This document shows, piece by piece, positions 16,401-24,879 of a DNA stretch of 51,646 bases. The stretch covers positions 1 through 51,646 of the forward strand of contig JABDMH010000101.1 in NCBI GenBank assembly GCA_013001595.1. The letters are read 5' to 3'. Origin of the DNA: Saprospiraceae bacterium (lineage in GTDB: Bacteria > Bacteroidota > Bacteroidia > Chitinophagales > Saprospiraceae). The notes beneath the pieces were generated by a model that did not search any database, had not been told where the DNA came from, and saw nothing but the letters and a program-made list of their open reading frames with translations. The position numbers and the translations under genes were made by a program. Each line of letters begins with the position of its first letter. Positions within the stretch are counted from its first letter, which is position 1.

Positions 16401-16844
16401 ATTCAAGCCAAGATTTCTCTTGATACTCAAAGCCAATTGCAAGGTGCCAACCGCCTCCTCGAAACTTCCCATGGCCATGTTTAATTTGCCCTTGGTATCG
16501 TAGACGTGAGCCAGATCAATTTGATCAAGATCTCTCAAGGCCAAAGCCTGACGTAAGAGTGCAGACAGGGCGGTATCTGCTACCAGGTATTGCAGATTTT
16601 CAATGCGGGCATTATTAAGCTGTATCCGTGCCTTTATGGAGGAAGGCACATCTCCCAAGGCCAAGTATCCATCCGCAGCAGCCTTAAAATATAAGACCGC
16701 ACTATCCCATTGGTTACTGTCGCGAAAAGTTTCTGCATGTTCGAGATGATCTGCCGGGGATTGCTGGCCATAGAGCAGGCTGCCTCCCCGGAGATTAACC
16801 AACATGACAATGAGATATAAAATAAGATTGCCGCTACTCATCAT
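13443..16844 (-). CDS. Secreted, membrane-anchored TPR-CHAT protease
   Basis: Large TPR protein ending in a CHAT (caspase HetF associated with TPRs) peptidase domain, about 1133 residues. The start at 16844 gives a signal peptide ('LILYLIVMLVNLRGGSLLYG'); the earlier ATG at 16910 only adds polar residues. About residues 30-620 are tandem TPRs of the kinesin-light-chain type ('GQTHFRLGDAWRSMGVTDSA', 'AKTYTNLGILHELMGDLKSA'). A coiled linker (about 680-740) follows. The CHAT domain (about 800-1095) has catalytic His958 in 'LHLATHA' and Cys1005 in 'LSACNTG' and ends with 'HPFYWAGFVLQGDP'. A C-terminal membrane helix ('IYILAGVLLSFFIYYRV') with a basic tail implies a periplasmic protease tethered to the inner membrane. 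It is convergent to the cytolysin-like gene. Substrate unknown. Confidence 0.88.
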   Translation of the reverse strand: MMSSGNLILYLIVMLVNLRGGSLLYGQQSPADHLEHAETFRDSNQWDSAVLYFKAAADGYLALGDVPSSIKARIQLNNARIENLQYLVADTALSALLRQALALRDLDQIDLAHVYDTKGKLNMAMGSFEEAVGTLQLALSIKRNLGLNNDDMGQTHFRLGDAWRSMGVTDSAMHHYHRALDVRERTYGKKSVEAALVWSNIAIIHRINGAQDQALKVYLRSDSIIVDAIGPDHAQRASVLNGIAIIYAQTARYPEALHYFKQLLAIDEQNLAEDSPLLAKTYTNLGILHELMGDLKSAQDWHKKSLAIKLKSFAPDNPNLIVDYQGLGVIMNHIGDVDQALLYMRQVVDMELKAYDHMDPRLGTSYNMLATSLERKGEHEQALDYLRKAEEIFVNSGNALIELGPLYHSMALIYQQRELPDSATVLAGKALETNLAFQPDHPHVAGNYILIGNLEMAKGNYEAALEHYRKAVRINLQIYGEKHHDVALAYASMAKALAASGQVEEALQNVDLALLAATTTFSPSAQINNPLPSETILPRTVAAILGTKGNVLLGKHKQGGDAQDLQDALLTFSRAIEMIDAAQFSYRSKGSVANLRAEYDQIYEHALATAYQLYRDTDDATYLETAFDFSEKNKSALLVAALNETRAKDFAGVPKELLVEEQDLKRNLSYFEQQLIAAISDNDKSLISELQNKIFRQKNNYDDLVRRIEKEYPQYHQLKYTAESASVENIQEYLKNDDGLLVEYFMGEENIYVFIIGVDHSDFMEIDLGDDFTNLLAQFRSSLTNGQGDIGDFYSHSRAMYDLLVSPIAPLLSTQHITFVLDDELGYIPFEVLMSESGEAKTDAGHTYLFQDHAISYAYSATSLFQYQQVADQKQETRFLAMVPNFNSRNDEGEAEAPNLLAYQDVVRGGLIDLKGAQREVRSLSAFFAGDQFEQEDAQESVFKRLAPAYSILHLATHAIIDDVNPLNSRLLFTIDGDTIDDGNLYAWELFSMNLNADLAVLSACNTGFGKIQKGEGIQSLGRAFAYAGCPSRLMSLWPAQDASTADIMEYFYRYLSEGASKDVALQKAKVSFLEKADEFNRHPFYWAGFVLQGDPQPLVKRSWTWIYILAGVLLSFFIYYRVNKGRSVRKVA

Positions 16845-17023
16845 AGGCCGGTCGACAGAATTACGGTGATTTAAACCCAGATAATACAATCTGATGCCTT
16901 GAGTGTTCATACCAAGGTAGAAAGAAAAACCAAGGTAGCAGTGTGATGCCTTAGTTCGAAGTGAGACAAGCTTAGCTCAAAGTAATGGGTGGCTCCATTC
17001 ATTTTTTTTAGTATTATCATAAA

Positions 17024-18001
17024 ATGAAGGCATGGCAAATAAGATCTTATGGTAGTGCTGATGTGTTGATGCCCGTTCAGCTACCGGACCCACAACCATT
17101 AGAAGGTTCTGTGCTGATCGAGGTACGGGCATTTGGCATCAACAGAAGCGAGTTGTACACGAGGCAAGGCCATTCAGGCGATGCAGTTACACTTCCGCGG
17201 GTACTAGGTATAGAATGTGTCGGTGTAGTCTTGGATGGTGGTGGCACAGATCTTCAAAAAGATCAGAAAGTAGCAGCTTGTATGGGTAATATGGGCAGAA
17301 GCTACGATGGCGGATATGCAGAAAAGACACTCATTCCACGTGATCATGTTTTTCCGATAGACGTTGACCTAGATTGGACGACATTTGGAGCGATCCCCGA
17401 AACGTACCTCACTGCTTGGGGAGCCATCCATGAGGCCATTGACCTAAAGCCAAATACATCTCTGCTGATTAGAGGCGGCACCTCGGCGGCGGGTATGGCA
17501 TGCCTTAGCATTGCTAAAGGAATGGGCTGCGAAGTGTTTACTACAACCCGAAGTGAAGAAAAGGCTGCCCTATTGGTTGAGATGGGAGCGGATCATGTGT
17601 TGATTGATGGCCCCAATGGTGTGCAGGCAGACATCAAGAAAATTCTGCCTGAGGGTGTGGCTGGTGCCATCGATTTTGTAGGTCTTCAAAGCACCATTAT
17701 GGATTGTCTCAGAAGTACCAAACCAAAAGGCACCGTTTGCATGGTAGGCTTCTTAGGCGATACATGGGATTATCGATTTTTCCCCTGGATGCCTTCAACG
17801 GTGAAACTCACCTTGTACAGCAGCGAAACGCTTACTACCGTTTATGCCACACCTGCATTGCAACATATTGTTGATCAGGTATCTGCAGGTATTTATAAGC
17901 CAAACATAGACGAGGTGTTCGCCTTTGATGATCTCCCCTTGGCACATCGCAAGATGGAGCAAAATCGAGCCGCGGGAAAACTGGTAGTGTTGGCACAGTG
18001 A
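17024..18001 (+). CDS. Zinc-independent MDR oxidoreductase (quinone reductase-like)
   Basis: Medium-chain dehydrogenase/reductase of 325 residues, NADPH:quinone-oxidoreductase branch. The N-terminal GroES-like domain (about 1-120) opens with 'MKAWQIRSYGSADVL' and keeps 'VRAFGINRSELYTRQG'; the zinc-ligand Cys and His of alcohol dehydrogenases are not in place ('GINRSE' replaces the C-H-S/TD pattern), so it is probably zinc-free. The nucleotide-binding Rossmann part (about 121-260) has 'LLIRGGTSAAGMACLSIAKG' and 'VFTTTRSEEK', the latter Arg/Ser-rich turn favouring NADPH. The C-terminus 'LPLAHRKMEQNRAAGKLVV' is the family ending. It is divergent from the CHAT gene and 106 nt before the dehydratase-like gene. 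The substrate cannot be deduced. Confidence 0.85.
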   Translation: MKAWQIRSYGSADVLMPVQLPDPQPLEGSVLIEVRAFGINRSELYTRQGHSGDAVTLPRVLGIECVGVVLDGGGTDLQKDQKVAACMGNMGRSYDGGYAEKTLIPRDHVFPIDVDLDWTTFGAIPETYLTAWGAIHEAIDLKPNTSLLIRGGTSAAGMACLSIAKGMGCEVFTTTRSEEKAALLVEMGADHVLIDGPNGVQADIKKILPEGVAGAIDFVGLQSTIMDCLRSTKPKGTVCMVGFLGDTWDYRFFPWMPSTVKLTLYSSETLTTVYATPALQHIVDQVSAGIYKPNIDEVFAFDDLPLAHRKMEQNRAAGKLVVLAQ

Positions 18002-18107
18002 TACCTTCCTCCGACAGAGATTGGAACAAGTCTTGTAGACACCTGACTGTCAATATGGTCCAGTGTCCCCAATTTCTTATCTTTTGTCGATCAACCTCAA
18101 TAAAGAA

Positions 18108-19331
18108 ATGAAAAGAAGGGCATTCATAGAGGGTTCACTATTGGCTACCGGCGGGACTTTAGTTGGTCATCAAAGATCGTCTGAACCTGCGTCAGATATT
18201 AAAATCAAAAAAGTCTCATTCTATCAACCTCCAGATCCCGGTCGAGACCTGATGGCGCAAAGCAAAGCTGTGGTGACCGTAGAATGTAACAATGGCATGG
18301 TTGGTATTGGCGAAGGGGGCGCTCCTGATACCGTAAAAAATGTGGCCGGTTGGCTCATAGGTCAGGATCCTATGCGTAGTGAACATCTTTGGCAATTGAT
18401 GTTGCGCGGATACTTTTACCCTGGAGGTAGAGAACTGCAACATGCCATTGGAGCATTGGATATTGCACTATGGGACTTGAAGGGTAAGATATTGAAAACA
18501 CCCATTTATAATCTCTTAGGGGGCCAGGTAAGAAATTACATTGAACTATATTCCACAGGGTATCCCTCCCAAGGCACCTTAACCGAAACCGCCAGGCATT
18601 GCGTTTCGACAGGTTTCAAAGCCTTCCGCACCCATGGCAAAGCCAACACTGGCGAATATGATGTACATAAAGCGGTAGAAAATGATTTCGAGCACTGCAG
18701 ACAGATCTATGAAGGTGTTAAAGAAATTGGTACCTGGGCCATTGACTTTCATGCGCGATACAATAAACCCAATGCCCTGCGCTTGGCTACCATGTTGGAA
18801 GAGCTGGATCCTTTATTTGTTGAAGATCTAATCCGCTCTGAGAATCAAGATATTTATAAGGTCCTCCGGAACCAAATTAAGGTGCCTTTGGCACTTGGCG
18901 AACAATTCGGATTTAGATGGGACTTTCATAAACTTGTCGAAGAAGACATCATGGATTATTGCCGCGTAACACTGCCCAACTGTGCCGGCATCACGGAATA
19001 CAAGAAGATCATGTCCATGTGCGAAACACATTATGTTGGGATCATCCCGCATTTTACCGGACCAATTTCAACAGCGGCCCTCACTCATTGCCTGACAGCT
19101 TTCCCCGGATTTGGTATGATGGAATTCTTGGGTGGAACACTTAAACCGGAAAGTCATTTGAATGAGTCCTATATTGATTTTCGCGACGGCCGCTTGTTTC
19201 CCATTGACAGACCTGGACTAGGTATAGAATTAGACACGTCTGTTTGTGAAAAAATACTGGAAGTCGATACAGCAGCAAATTATGAGTTCCCCATGTTGCA
19301 CCGACCAGATGGGTCTTTTACGAACTGGTAG
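18108..19331 (+). CDS. Enolase-superfamily dehydratase (galactonate-dehydratase-like), exported
   Basis: Mandelate racemase/muconate lactonising enzyme family, closest in pattern to sugar-acid dehydratases. The start at 18108 is preferred over 18063 because it places a twin-arginine-like signal at the N-terminus ('MKRRAFIEGSLLATGG'). The capping domain (about 30-150) includes 'VTVECNNGMVGIGEGG' and 'GALDIALWDLKGKILKTPIY'. The barrel carries the metal ligands: Asp in 'WAIDFHARYN', Glu in 'LFVEDLIRSEN', Glu in 'LALGEQFGFRWDF', and the general-base His in 'GIIPHFTGPIS'. These match the galactonate dehydratase order. Substrate is unknown; a hexonate is likely. The TAT-like signal implies a periplasmic, folded metalloenzyme, consistent with the nearby periplasmic sugar dehydrogenases. 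Confidence 0.82.
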   Translation: MKRRAFIEGSLLATGGTLVGHQRSSEPASDIKIKKVSFYQPPDPGRDLMAQSKAVVTVECNNGMVGIGEGGAPDTVKNVAGWLIGQDPMRSEHLWQLMLRGYFYPGGRELQHAIGALDIALWDLKGKILKTPIYNLLGGQVRNYIELYSTGYPSQGTLTETARHCVSTGFKAFRTHGKANTGEYDVHKAVENDFEHCRQIYEGVKEIGTWAIDFHARYNKPNALRLATMLEELDPLFVEDLIRSENQDIYKVLRNQIKVPLALGEQFGFRWDFHKLVEEDIMDYCRVTLPNCAGITEYKKIMSMCETHYVGIIPHFTGPISTAALTHCLTAFPGFGMMEFLGGTLKPESHLNESYIDFRDGRLFPIDRPGLGIELDTSVCEKILEVDTAANYEFPMLHRPDGSFTNW

Positions 19332-19679
19332 TATTTTTGCTGCAATAAAAGGTATGCTTCACTGAATCGCCAACAGAAGTGATTCATGCGACCATACATA
19401 TGAACACGCTCCTAGTAGATTGATTATTGAGATATTAGTTAATTCTAATATGATCTTGGTCTTAGACAAGGCTCAAAACGCAGGCAGGGCCGTAGCTTTA
19501 GCGTCCCGATAGCTAGCGGAATGAAACGTAGTATGAGGCCAAGAGGGATTAGAATTACTGCTAATATTTTAGTAGTTGGGTCTACTCATAATAGTTTGGA
19601 TGTTTTTATATGCTAAGAGATAAGAAAGACATCGCACAGTTTTGGCAGTATAATCCATCTGACGTTACATGGATATCAT
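19332..19679. other. Non-coding stretch with imperfect palindrome
   Basis: About 350 bases without a gene. A long imperfect palindrome lies at 19431-19568; the remainder shows no recognisable element. Confidence 0.5.
19431..19568. repeat. Imperfect 138-bp palindromic element
   Basis: Arms of about 33 bp pair with small gaps: left GATATTAG..TTAATTCTAAT..CTTGGTCT (19431-19462) against the reverse complement of the right AGGCCAAG..ATTAGAATTAC..CTAATATT (19536-19568). The interior holds 'aggcagggccgtagctttag' and a GCT..AGC turn. It resembles a small non-autonomous (MITE or REP-pair) element. Confidence 0.6.
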
Positions 19680-22600
19680 ATGTTTTCTAACCTCAAAAAA
19701 CCAGTGAAAGTAGGCATGCTATTAATCGGCTGCATTGTTTTGGTGGCCTTTGTCTTCCCACCTGGCACCTTCCAAAACTTGCAGCCTCAAGCCATTGCTC
19801 CTTATCTAAATGGCATTTTCCCCATGCTCACTCCAGGCACTGGATCTGGAGAGGGAAACTGGACCGTCGTTGATGCCTATCCACAACTCACCTTTACTGA
19901 CCCTGTGGCCATGGTGCAAATACCAGGAGGAAATGGATTTTATATATGCGGTAAGTCTGGATATGTCTGGAAAGTAAGTAATGACTCTACCACCTCAATT
20001 AAAGATGTCGCACTAGATATCAGTGCCGTAATCCATACCGATGGGGACGCTGGTGTCACTAATATGATCTTACACCCTGAGTTTGGAATTTCAAGTTCTC
20101 CTCATCGTGGATACATGTATATGATGTACAGATACCATCCAGTCGGAAGCTCCTTAATGGACTGCGAAGACGATGCATTTACCCGTGTCTCCAGATTTAC
20201 CAAACCGGACGGTGTAGATACTTTTGACCTCGCTTCAGAGCTTGTCTTGGTACAACAATTTGACCCGCACTGCTGGCATGCCGGAGGAGCTATGTTTTTT
20301 GACACGCAGGGATTCTTCTACTTTGCCATGGGCGACATCGGTGGCATTGACGACCGCTTCAATTCAAGCCAACGCATAGATTCAGCCTTTTTTGGTGGTT
20401 TACATCGCATCGATGTTGACCAGGATCTGACTAGAAGCCATCCGATTGTCCGCCGACCAAAGGATCCACCCAATATGTTGGCAGATAGTAGTTATACTCA
20501 GGGATATCTCATCCCCAATGACAATCCATTCACTGATAGTACAGCTGTGCTGGAAGAATTTTTTGCATTGGGTTTACGCAGTCCACACCGGGGATGGCAT
20601 GATGAGCAGGATGGTCAAATCTGGATAGCTGATGTCGGTGAAGGTGCCCGGGAAGAAATTAGTGTTGTTGAAGCCGGAGACAATTTGCAATGGCCTTTTC
20701 GCGAAGGCTCCATTGATGGACCAAAGCCTGCCCCTAGTCCCTTGATAGGCAACAGTAAAGGTCCCGTCTATGACTATCCTCGTTCAGCAGGAAATTCAGT
20801 GATTGGCGGATTCGTATATCGTGGAATAAGATTTAATGGTGCATTGGAAGGTAAATTTATATTCGGTGATCATGCTACGAGAAACATTTGGAGTTATAAT
20901 CCGGAATCGCAAGAAGCAACATTCTTAGCCAGTGTACCAGGGGGTGGTGTGGGTTCGAAAAATGGCATTTCTTCTTTTGCCGCGGACAGCATCGGCAACA
21001 TTTATGTTCTAAAATTATTTGGCACCAATCAAGATGGGGGTAGGATCTATAAATTACACCCGGGTCCGATGGTCCCAGACCCTCCCACCCTACTTAGCCA
21101 AACGGGCGCTTTTTCCAACTTAGGTTCCTTAACTCCTGCTCCTGGCATCTTCCCCTATCAAGTAATTCTACCCTTATGGTCTGACGGGGCGACGAAAAAA
21201 ACCTGGATCGCTATCCCAAATGATGGAATACATGACTCCTCAAATGAGCAGATCACGTTCTCTGAAAACGGCACCTGGGGATTTCCAGAAGGTACCGTAA
21301 TCATCAAGCATTTCGATCTTCCCATAGATCATTTGCAACCAACACAACTTCGCCGCCTCGAAACACGGTTCATCGTACTGAAGGAAGGTGGTGGCACCTA
21401 TGGGGTGACCTATAAATGGAATGGCCAACAGACAGACGCCATACTGCTCACTGGCAGCGATACATCAAATGTGTCGGTTAAGCAGACAGATGGCTCCACC
21501 TTAAATCAGATATGGACCTATCCCAGTCGCACCGACTGCCAAACCTGCCACAATGAAAATGCAGGTGGTGTATTGGGGGTCAACACACCACAGCTCAACA
21601 ATACATTCAACTATTCCGGTATGTCAATAAATCAGCTGCTGGCCTGGCAGCAAATCGGACTTTTCTCTAATCCTTTTGATAGCGGAGAATTGGTAAATTT
21701 TCCTAAACACGCCGATATTGATGATCAAATGGCTGGTTTAGAAAGCAGGGTACGCTCCTATCTCGATGTAAACTGCGCGCATTGCCATCGGCCCAATGGT
21801 GTTCAAGGAGCTTTCGATGCAAGATCGTCGACGCCCTTAGACATGCAAGGACTCATTTTACAACCAGGTATCGGAGTAAACACACCAGTTGGACAAGTCA
21901 TTGTCAAACCGAAGGAACCCGATCAATCTGCACTCTGGCTTCGTGATCACATTGTGGGCAATTCAGCTATGCCACCACTTGCCAAAAGTATCGTCGACAC
22001 TGCCTATATTATGGTGCTTACTGACTGGATAAATAGCTTAGAAGATACCACATGTTCAATTTTTTATCTATCAGATCTGCCTTTCACCGGTACGAATGGC
22101 TGGGGGCCGGTTGAACTTGATCGCAGTAATGGATCATCCTCAGGTGGAGACGGTACGCTGCAAACCATTAATGGGGTACAATACAGAAAAGGACTGGGTA
22201 CACATCCACATCAGCACCCAGACTCTATGACCAATCTGAATTTCGACCTAAACCAAATGTATGCGTTATTTCAGACGAGCATTGGCATAGACGATTCCAC
22301 CTGCAGCAATGGAGATGCCGTTTTTAGCATTTCTTTAGACGATTCGATGGTCTATGAAAGTCCAGTGCTCAGTCATGGTGATGCGGCCATCTACGTAGAA
22401 CTTATGGTGACTGGCAAGATGAGTCTACGTCTAGAAGTCCAAGAGGCCGATGGTGACATTACCTGTGACCATGCCAATTGGGCCGAAGCCCGACTCATCA
22501 AGGCCTGTGACGATGGAGATGCATGCACGATCAATGACAGGATACATAACGATTGCCTCTGCGCAGGTACGCTCAAAGACGAAAATAACGACGGCATCTG

Positions 22601-22805
22601 CGACGATCTCTGTCCTGAAACTTTGGTCGTGCAACCTCCTTTGGTCAGCGGATACTATCAAGCCTATGAATCATTAATCTTAGGAGTGCCTGTTGAGCCC
22701 AGTGCACACATCCATTTGAGGAGTGCCAATGCCGTAGAGCTCGTTGACTCATTTACCATATTGCAAGGCAGCACCATGGAGATTAAAATTGAGGATTGCC
22801 AATAG
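19680..22805 (+). CDS. Secreted sorbosone-dehydrogenase/di-haem/NPCBM protein
   Basis: 1041-residue exported multidomain protein. An N-terminal hydrophobic segment ('VGMLLIGCIVLVAFVF') is a signal or anchor. About 70-470 is a glucose/sorbosone-dehydrogenase-like propeller ('FTDPVAMVQIPGGNGFYICG', 'ALGLRSPHRGWHDEQDGQIW', 'GGFVYRGIRFNGALEGKFIF'). About 480-800 has two haem-type motifs, CQTCH ('TDCQTCHNENAGG') and CAHCH ('DVNCAHCHRPNG'), with 'NSAMPPLAKSIVD' as a probable axial-Met loop. About 800-935 is an NPCBM carbohydrate-binding module ('LSDLPFTGTNGWGPVELDRS', 'GVQYRKGLGTHPHQHP'). The C-terminus ends in a Cys-rich linker and a Bacteroidota beta 'coat-hanger' strand set ('AVELVDSFTILQGSTMEIKI'). 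It probably oxidises a carbohydrate outside the inner membrane. Electron acceptor and substrate unknown. Confidence 0.85.
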   Translation: MFSNLKKPVKVGMLLIGCIVLVAFVFPPGTFQNLQPQAIAPYLNGIFPMLTPGTGSGEGNWTVVDAYPQLTFTDPVAMVQIPGGNGFYICGKSGYVWKVSNDSTTSIKDVALDISAVIHTDGDAGVTNMILHPEFGISSSPHRGYMYMMYRYHPVGSSLMDCEDDAFTRVSRFTKPDGVDTFDLASELVLVQQFDPHCWHAGGAMFFDTQGFFYFAMGDIGGIDDRFNSSQRIDSAFFGGLHRIDVDQDLTRSHPIVRRPKDPPNMLADSSYTQGYLIPNDNPFTDSTAVLEEFFALGLRSPHRGWHDEQDGQIWIADVGEGAREEISVVEAGDNLQWPFREGSIDGPKPAPSPLIGNSKGPVYDYPRSAGNSVIGGFVYRGIRFNGALEGKFIFGDHATRNIWSYNPESQEATFLASVPGGGVGSKNGISSFAADSIGNIYVLKLFGTNQDGGRIYKLHPGPMVPDPPTLLSQTGAFSNLGSLTPAPGIFPYQVILPLWSDGATKKTWIAIPNDGIHDSSNEQITFSENGTWGFPEGTVIIKHFDLPIDHLQPTQLRRLETRFIVLKEGGGTYGVTYKWNGQQTDAILLTGSDTSNVSVKQTDGSTLNQIWTYPSRTDCQTCHNENAGGVLGVNTPQLNNTFNYSGMSINQLLAWQQIGLFSNPFDSGELVNFPKHADIDDQMAGLESRVRSYLDVNCAHCHRPNGVQGAFDARSSTPLDMQGLILQPGIGVNTPVGQVIVKPKEPDQSALWLRDHIVGNSAMPPLAKSIVDTAYIMVLTDWINSLEDTTCSIFYLSDLPFTGTNGWGPVELDRSNGSSSGGDGTLQTINGVQYRKGLGTHPHQHPDSMTNLNFDLNQMYALFQTSIGIDDSTCSNGDAVFSISLDDSMVYESPVLSHGDAAIYVELMVTGKMSLRLEVQEADGDITCDHANWAEARLIKACDDGDACTINDRIHNDCLCAGTLKDENNDGICDDLCPETLVVQPPLVSGYYQAYESLILGVPVEPSAHIHLRSANAVELVDSFTILQGSTMEIKIEDCQ

Positions 22806-22864
22806 CAAAATTATTTTGGTCCGGGATAAAATTTCAACCACTTTCGCAGCTTAGATTCAACCAA

Positions 22865-24643
22865 ATGATTCCAGAATTCTACAGCGAAAATCAGAGCCTT
22901 TTACAATCGCAGTCGCATCATCTAAAGAAACGATTCAACTTGGTCAGCACCATCAGGTTGATTTTGGGGGTCGGCATTTTCATCCTCCTATATCTCTTTG
23001 CAGCAACGCAATATGCCAACTATGGAGTTGGAGCACTAGCTTGTGCAGCTATCTTCATTGTCTTTGTAAACTGGCATCAGCGATTGGGAACCAAGAAAAG
23101 GCGGGTCGAGATTCTTTCTCAGGTAAACAATGACGAGATTGCATTTCTTGAGCGAAAGTCATCCCCTTTTAACGGAGGCGCTGAATTTGTCAATCCAGCA
23201 CATGCCTATTCATATGACCTAGATATATTCGGTCCGAATTCTTTATTTCAGCATATAAATCGAACTGGAACATACATGGGCAGCAAGCGACTGGCCGATG
23301 CACTAGCTACCGCACTACCTACCCAAGAAATTCCGGAAATGCAAACCTCAGTGCAGGAGCTGGTGCCCCCTGTCATGTGGCGCCAGGAACTATTGATGAT
23401 GTCGCGCTACTATCCCGATAGCAAAGCAGTTTATGAATATCTAAAACAATGGTCTACAAGGAAATCACACTTATCAATATGGATATGCTACACATCCATT
23501 CTGATCAGTCTCATACTGCTGGCACTGATCTTCCTCACCATCGCCCATCGTTCTCCTGTGTACATTAATGTCATCATCTTATTGTTTTTAAGCAACCTTG
23601 GATTGCTTGGTCTCAACATAAAGAGCATCAACCAAGAACTGTTAGACCTGGATCATGTGGATAAGATCATCCTGCAATACGCTGACATTTTAGAGCACCT
23701 CGAATCAACCACTTTTCGATCTCCACGGCTGATCTCCTTGTTTAAGAAGTTGACCGATGACCCAGCACCTTGCAGCAAAAAGCTAAGGGTACTATCGAAG
23801 CATTTACAAAAACTAGACTCCGTCAATAATGGAGTGGTCGTCGCCATCCTTAGCGGTCTGGCAGGATATCACCTACACGTGTTCAAAAAGGTATGCAACT
23901 GGCGAGACGCTCATGGGGCAGAGATTGAGACGTGGTTGGAGGTAATTGGGGAGTTCGAGATGTTGAGTTCACTTGCTAATATGGCATATAATAATCCGGA
24001 CTATTGCCATCCGCACATCCTTGAAGGTGAAGGGATGATTCAAATGGAACAGATGGGGCATCCACTCATTGATCCTACTGAAAGGATTTGCAATGACCTA
24101 GCATTTGAATCCCATAAATTCGTAGTGTTGACGGGTTCAAATATGTCGGGAAAAAGCACATTCTTACGCAGCCTTGGTGTCAATATGGTTTTGGCCAACT
24201 GCGGCTCAGTGGTTTGTGCTCAACAGGCCGAGATTACGCCCATGCCAGTGCTGGTATCTATGCGAATAGCGGACTCTCTCAACGATCATGAATCTTATTT
24301 TTTTGCAGAAGTCAATAGACTCAAATACATCATGGATCAATTGGAAGACAAGCAAAGCTTGGTATTGCTGGATGAGATCTTACGAGGCACCAATTCGAAT
24401 GATAAGCGCAAGGGCACGCTTGAAGTAATTAAGAAATTGGTTTCCATGAACGCCATCGGTATCATTGCTACCCACGATCTCGCAGTGTGCAAGATTGCCG
24501 AATCACACCCAGATTACCTCACCAATATGTGCTTTGAAGCAGATATTTCTGGAGACAATTTAACTTTTGATTACAAATTGAGGGAAGGGATTTGCAAAAA
24601 CCAAAGTGCAGTATTCTTAATGAAAAGAACGGGGGTAATATAG
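22865..24643 (+). CDS. Membrane-embedded MutS-family ATPase
   Basis: 592-residue protein with the MutS ATPase domain but without the DNA mismatch-binding domain I. The start at 22865 is preferred; an ATG at 22796 lies inside the previous gene. Two hydrophobic segments occur near the N-terminus (about 30-65, 'LILGVGIFILLYLFAAT' and 'GALACAAIFIVFV') and two more around 205-255 ('ICYTSILISLILLALIFLTI', 'VIILLFLSNLGLLGL'). A MutS lever/clamp-like helical region follows. The ATPase has Walker A 'GSNMSGKST' (about 425), Walker B 'LVLLDEILRGTNSNDK' and the His switch 'ATHDLAV'. This family is common in Bacteroidota and is clearly not classical mismatch repair; its role at the membrane is unknown. 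Confidence 0.88.
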   Translation: MIPEFYSENQSLLQSQSHHLKKRFNLVSTIRLILGVGIFILLYLFAATQYANYGVGALACAAIFIVFVNWHQRLGTKKRRVEILSQVNNDEIAFLERKSSPFNGGAEFVNPAHAYSYDLDIFGPNSLFQHINRTGTYMGSKRLADALATALPTQEIPEMQTSVQELVPPVMWRQELLMMSRYYPDSKAVYEYLKQWSTRKSHLSIWICYTSILISLILLALIFLTIAHRSPVYINVIILLFLSNLGLLGLNIKSINQELLDLDHVDKIILQYADILEHLESTTFRSPRLISLFKKLTDDPAPCSKKLRVLSKHLQKLDSVNNGVVVAILSGLAGYHLHVFKKVCNWRDAHGAEIETWLEVIGEFEMLSSLANMAYNNPDYCHPHILEGEGMIQMEQMGHPLIDPTERICNDLAFESHKFVVLTGSNMSGKSTFLRSLGVNMVLANCGSVVCAQQAEITPMPVLVSMRIADSLNDHESYFFAEVNRLKYIMDQLEDKQSLVLLDEILRGTNSNDKRKGTLEVIKKLVSMNAIGIIATHDLAVCKIAESHPDYLTNMCFEADISGDNLTFDYKLREGICKNQSAVFLMKRTGVI

Positions 24644-24879
24644 ACGTATTTGACAGCCTACGCCACAATTCTTAAAGCATTAAGAAAGAAGATTAAACAA
24701 ATGGAAAAAATGTTAAATACTTGAATTTTAACAAATTAGAGCCACCCATTTCTTCGCTGCATCATAAAAACCTAGTACATTGAGGTAAGTTTATCCCGGA
24801 AGGGCAAGTGCACAGATCCCTAATCTCGTGCATGTATGCTCCAAGGTATTCGACCAATAGTGAACTAACAAAACCTAAC
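24644..24879. other. Intergenic region upstream of the FN3-repeat gene
   Basis: AT-rich, about 235 bp. An ATG at 24808 is in frame with the next gene but would add 24 polar residues before the signal peptide. No convincing TAnnTTTG box was found. Confidence 0.4.

Noticed and set aside
13443-16844. TPR-CHAT as part of a type III-E CRISPR (Craspase) system
   Set aside because: No gRAMP, Cas or CRISPR array is visible, and the protein has an export signal.
22865-24643. Annotation as mismatch repair MutS
   Set aside because: Lacks the mismatch-binding domain and has membrane helices; only the ATPase is shared.
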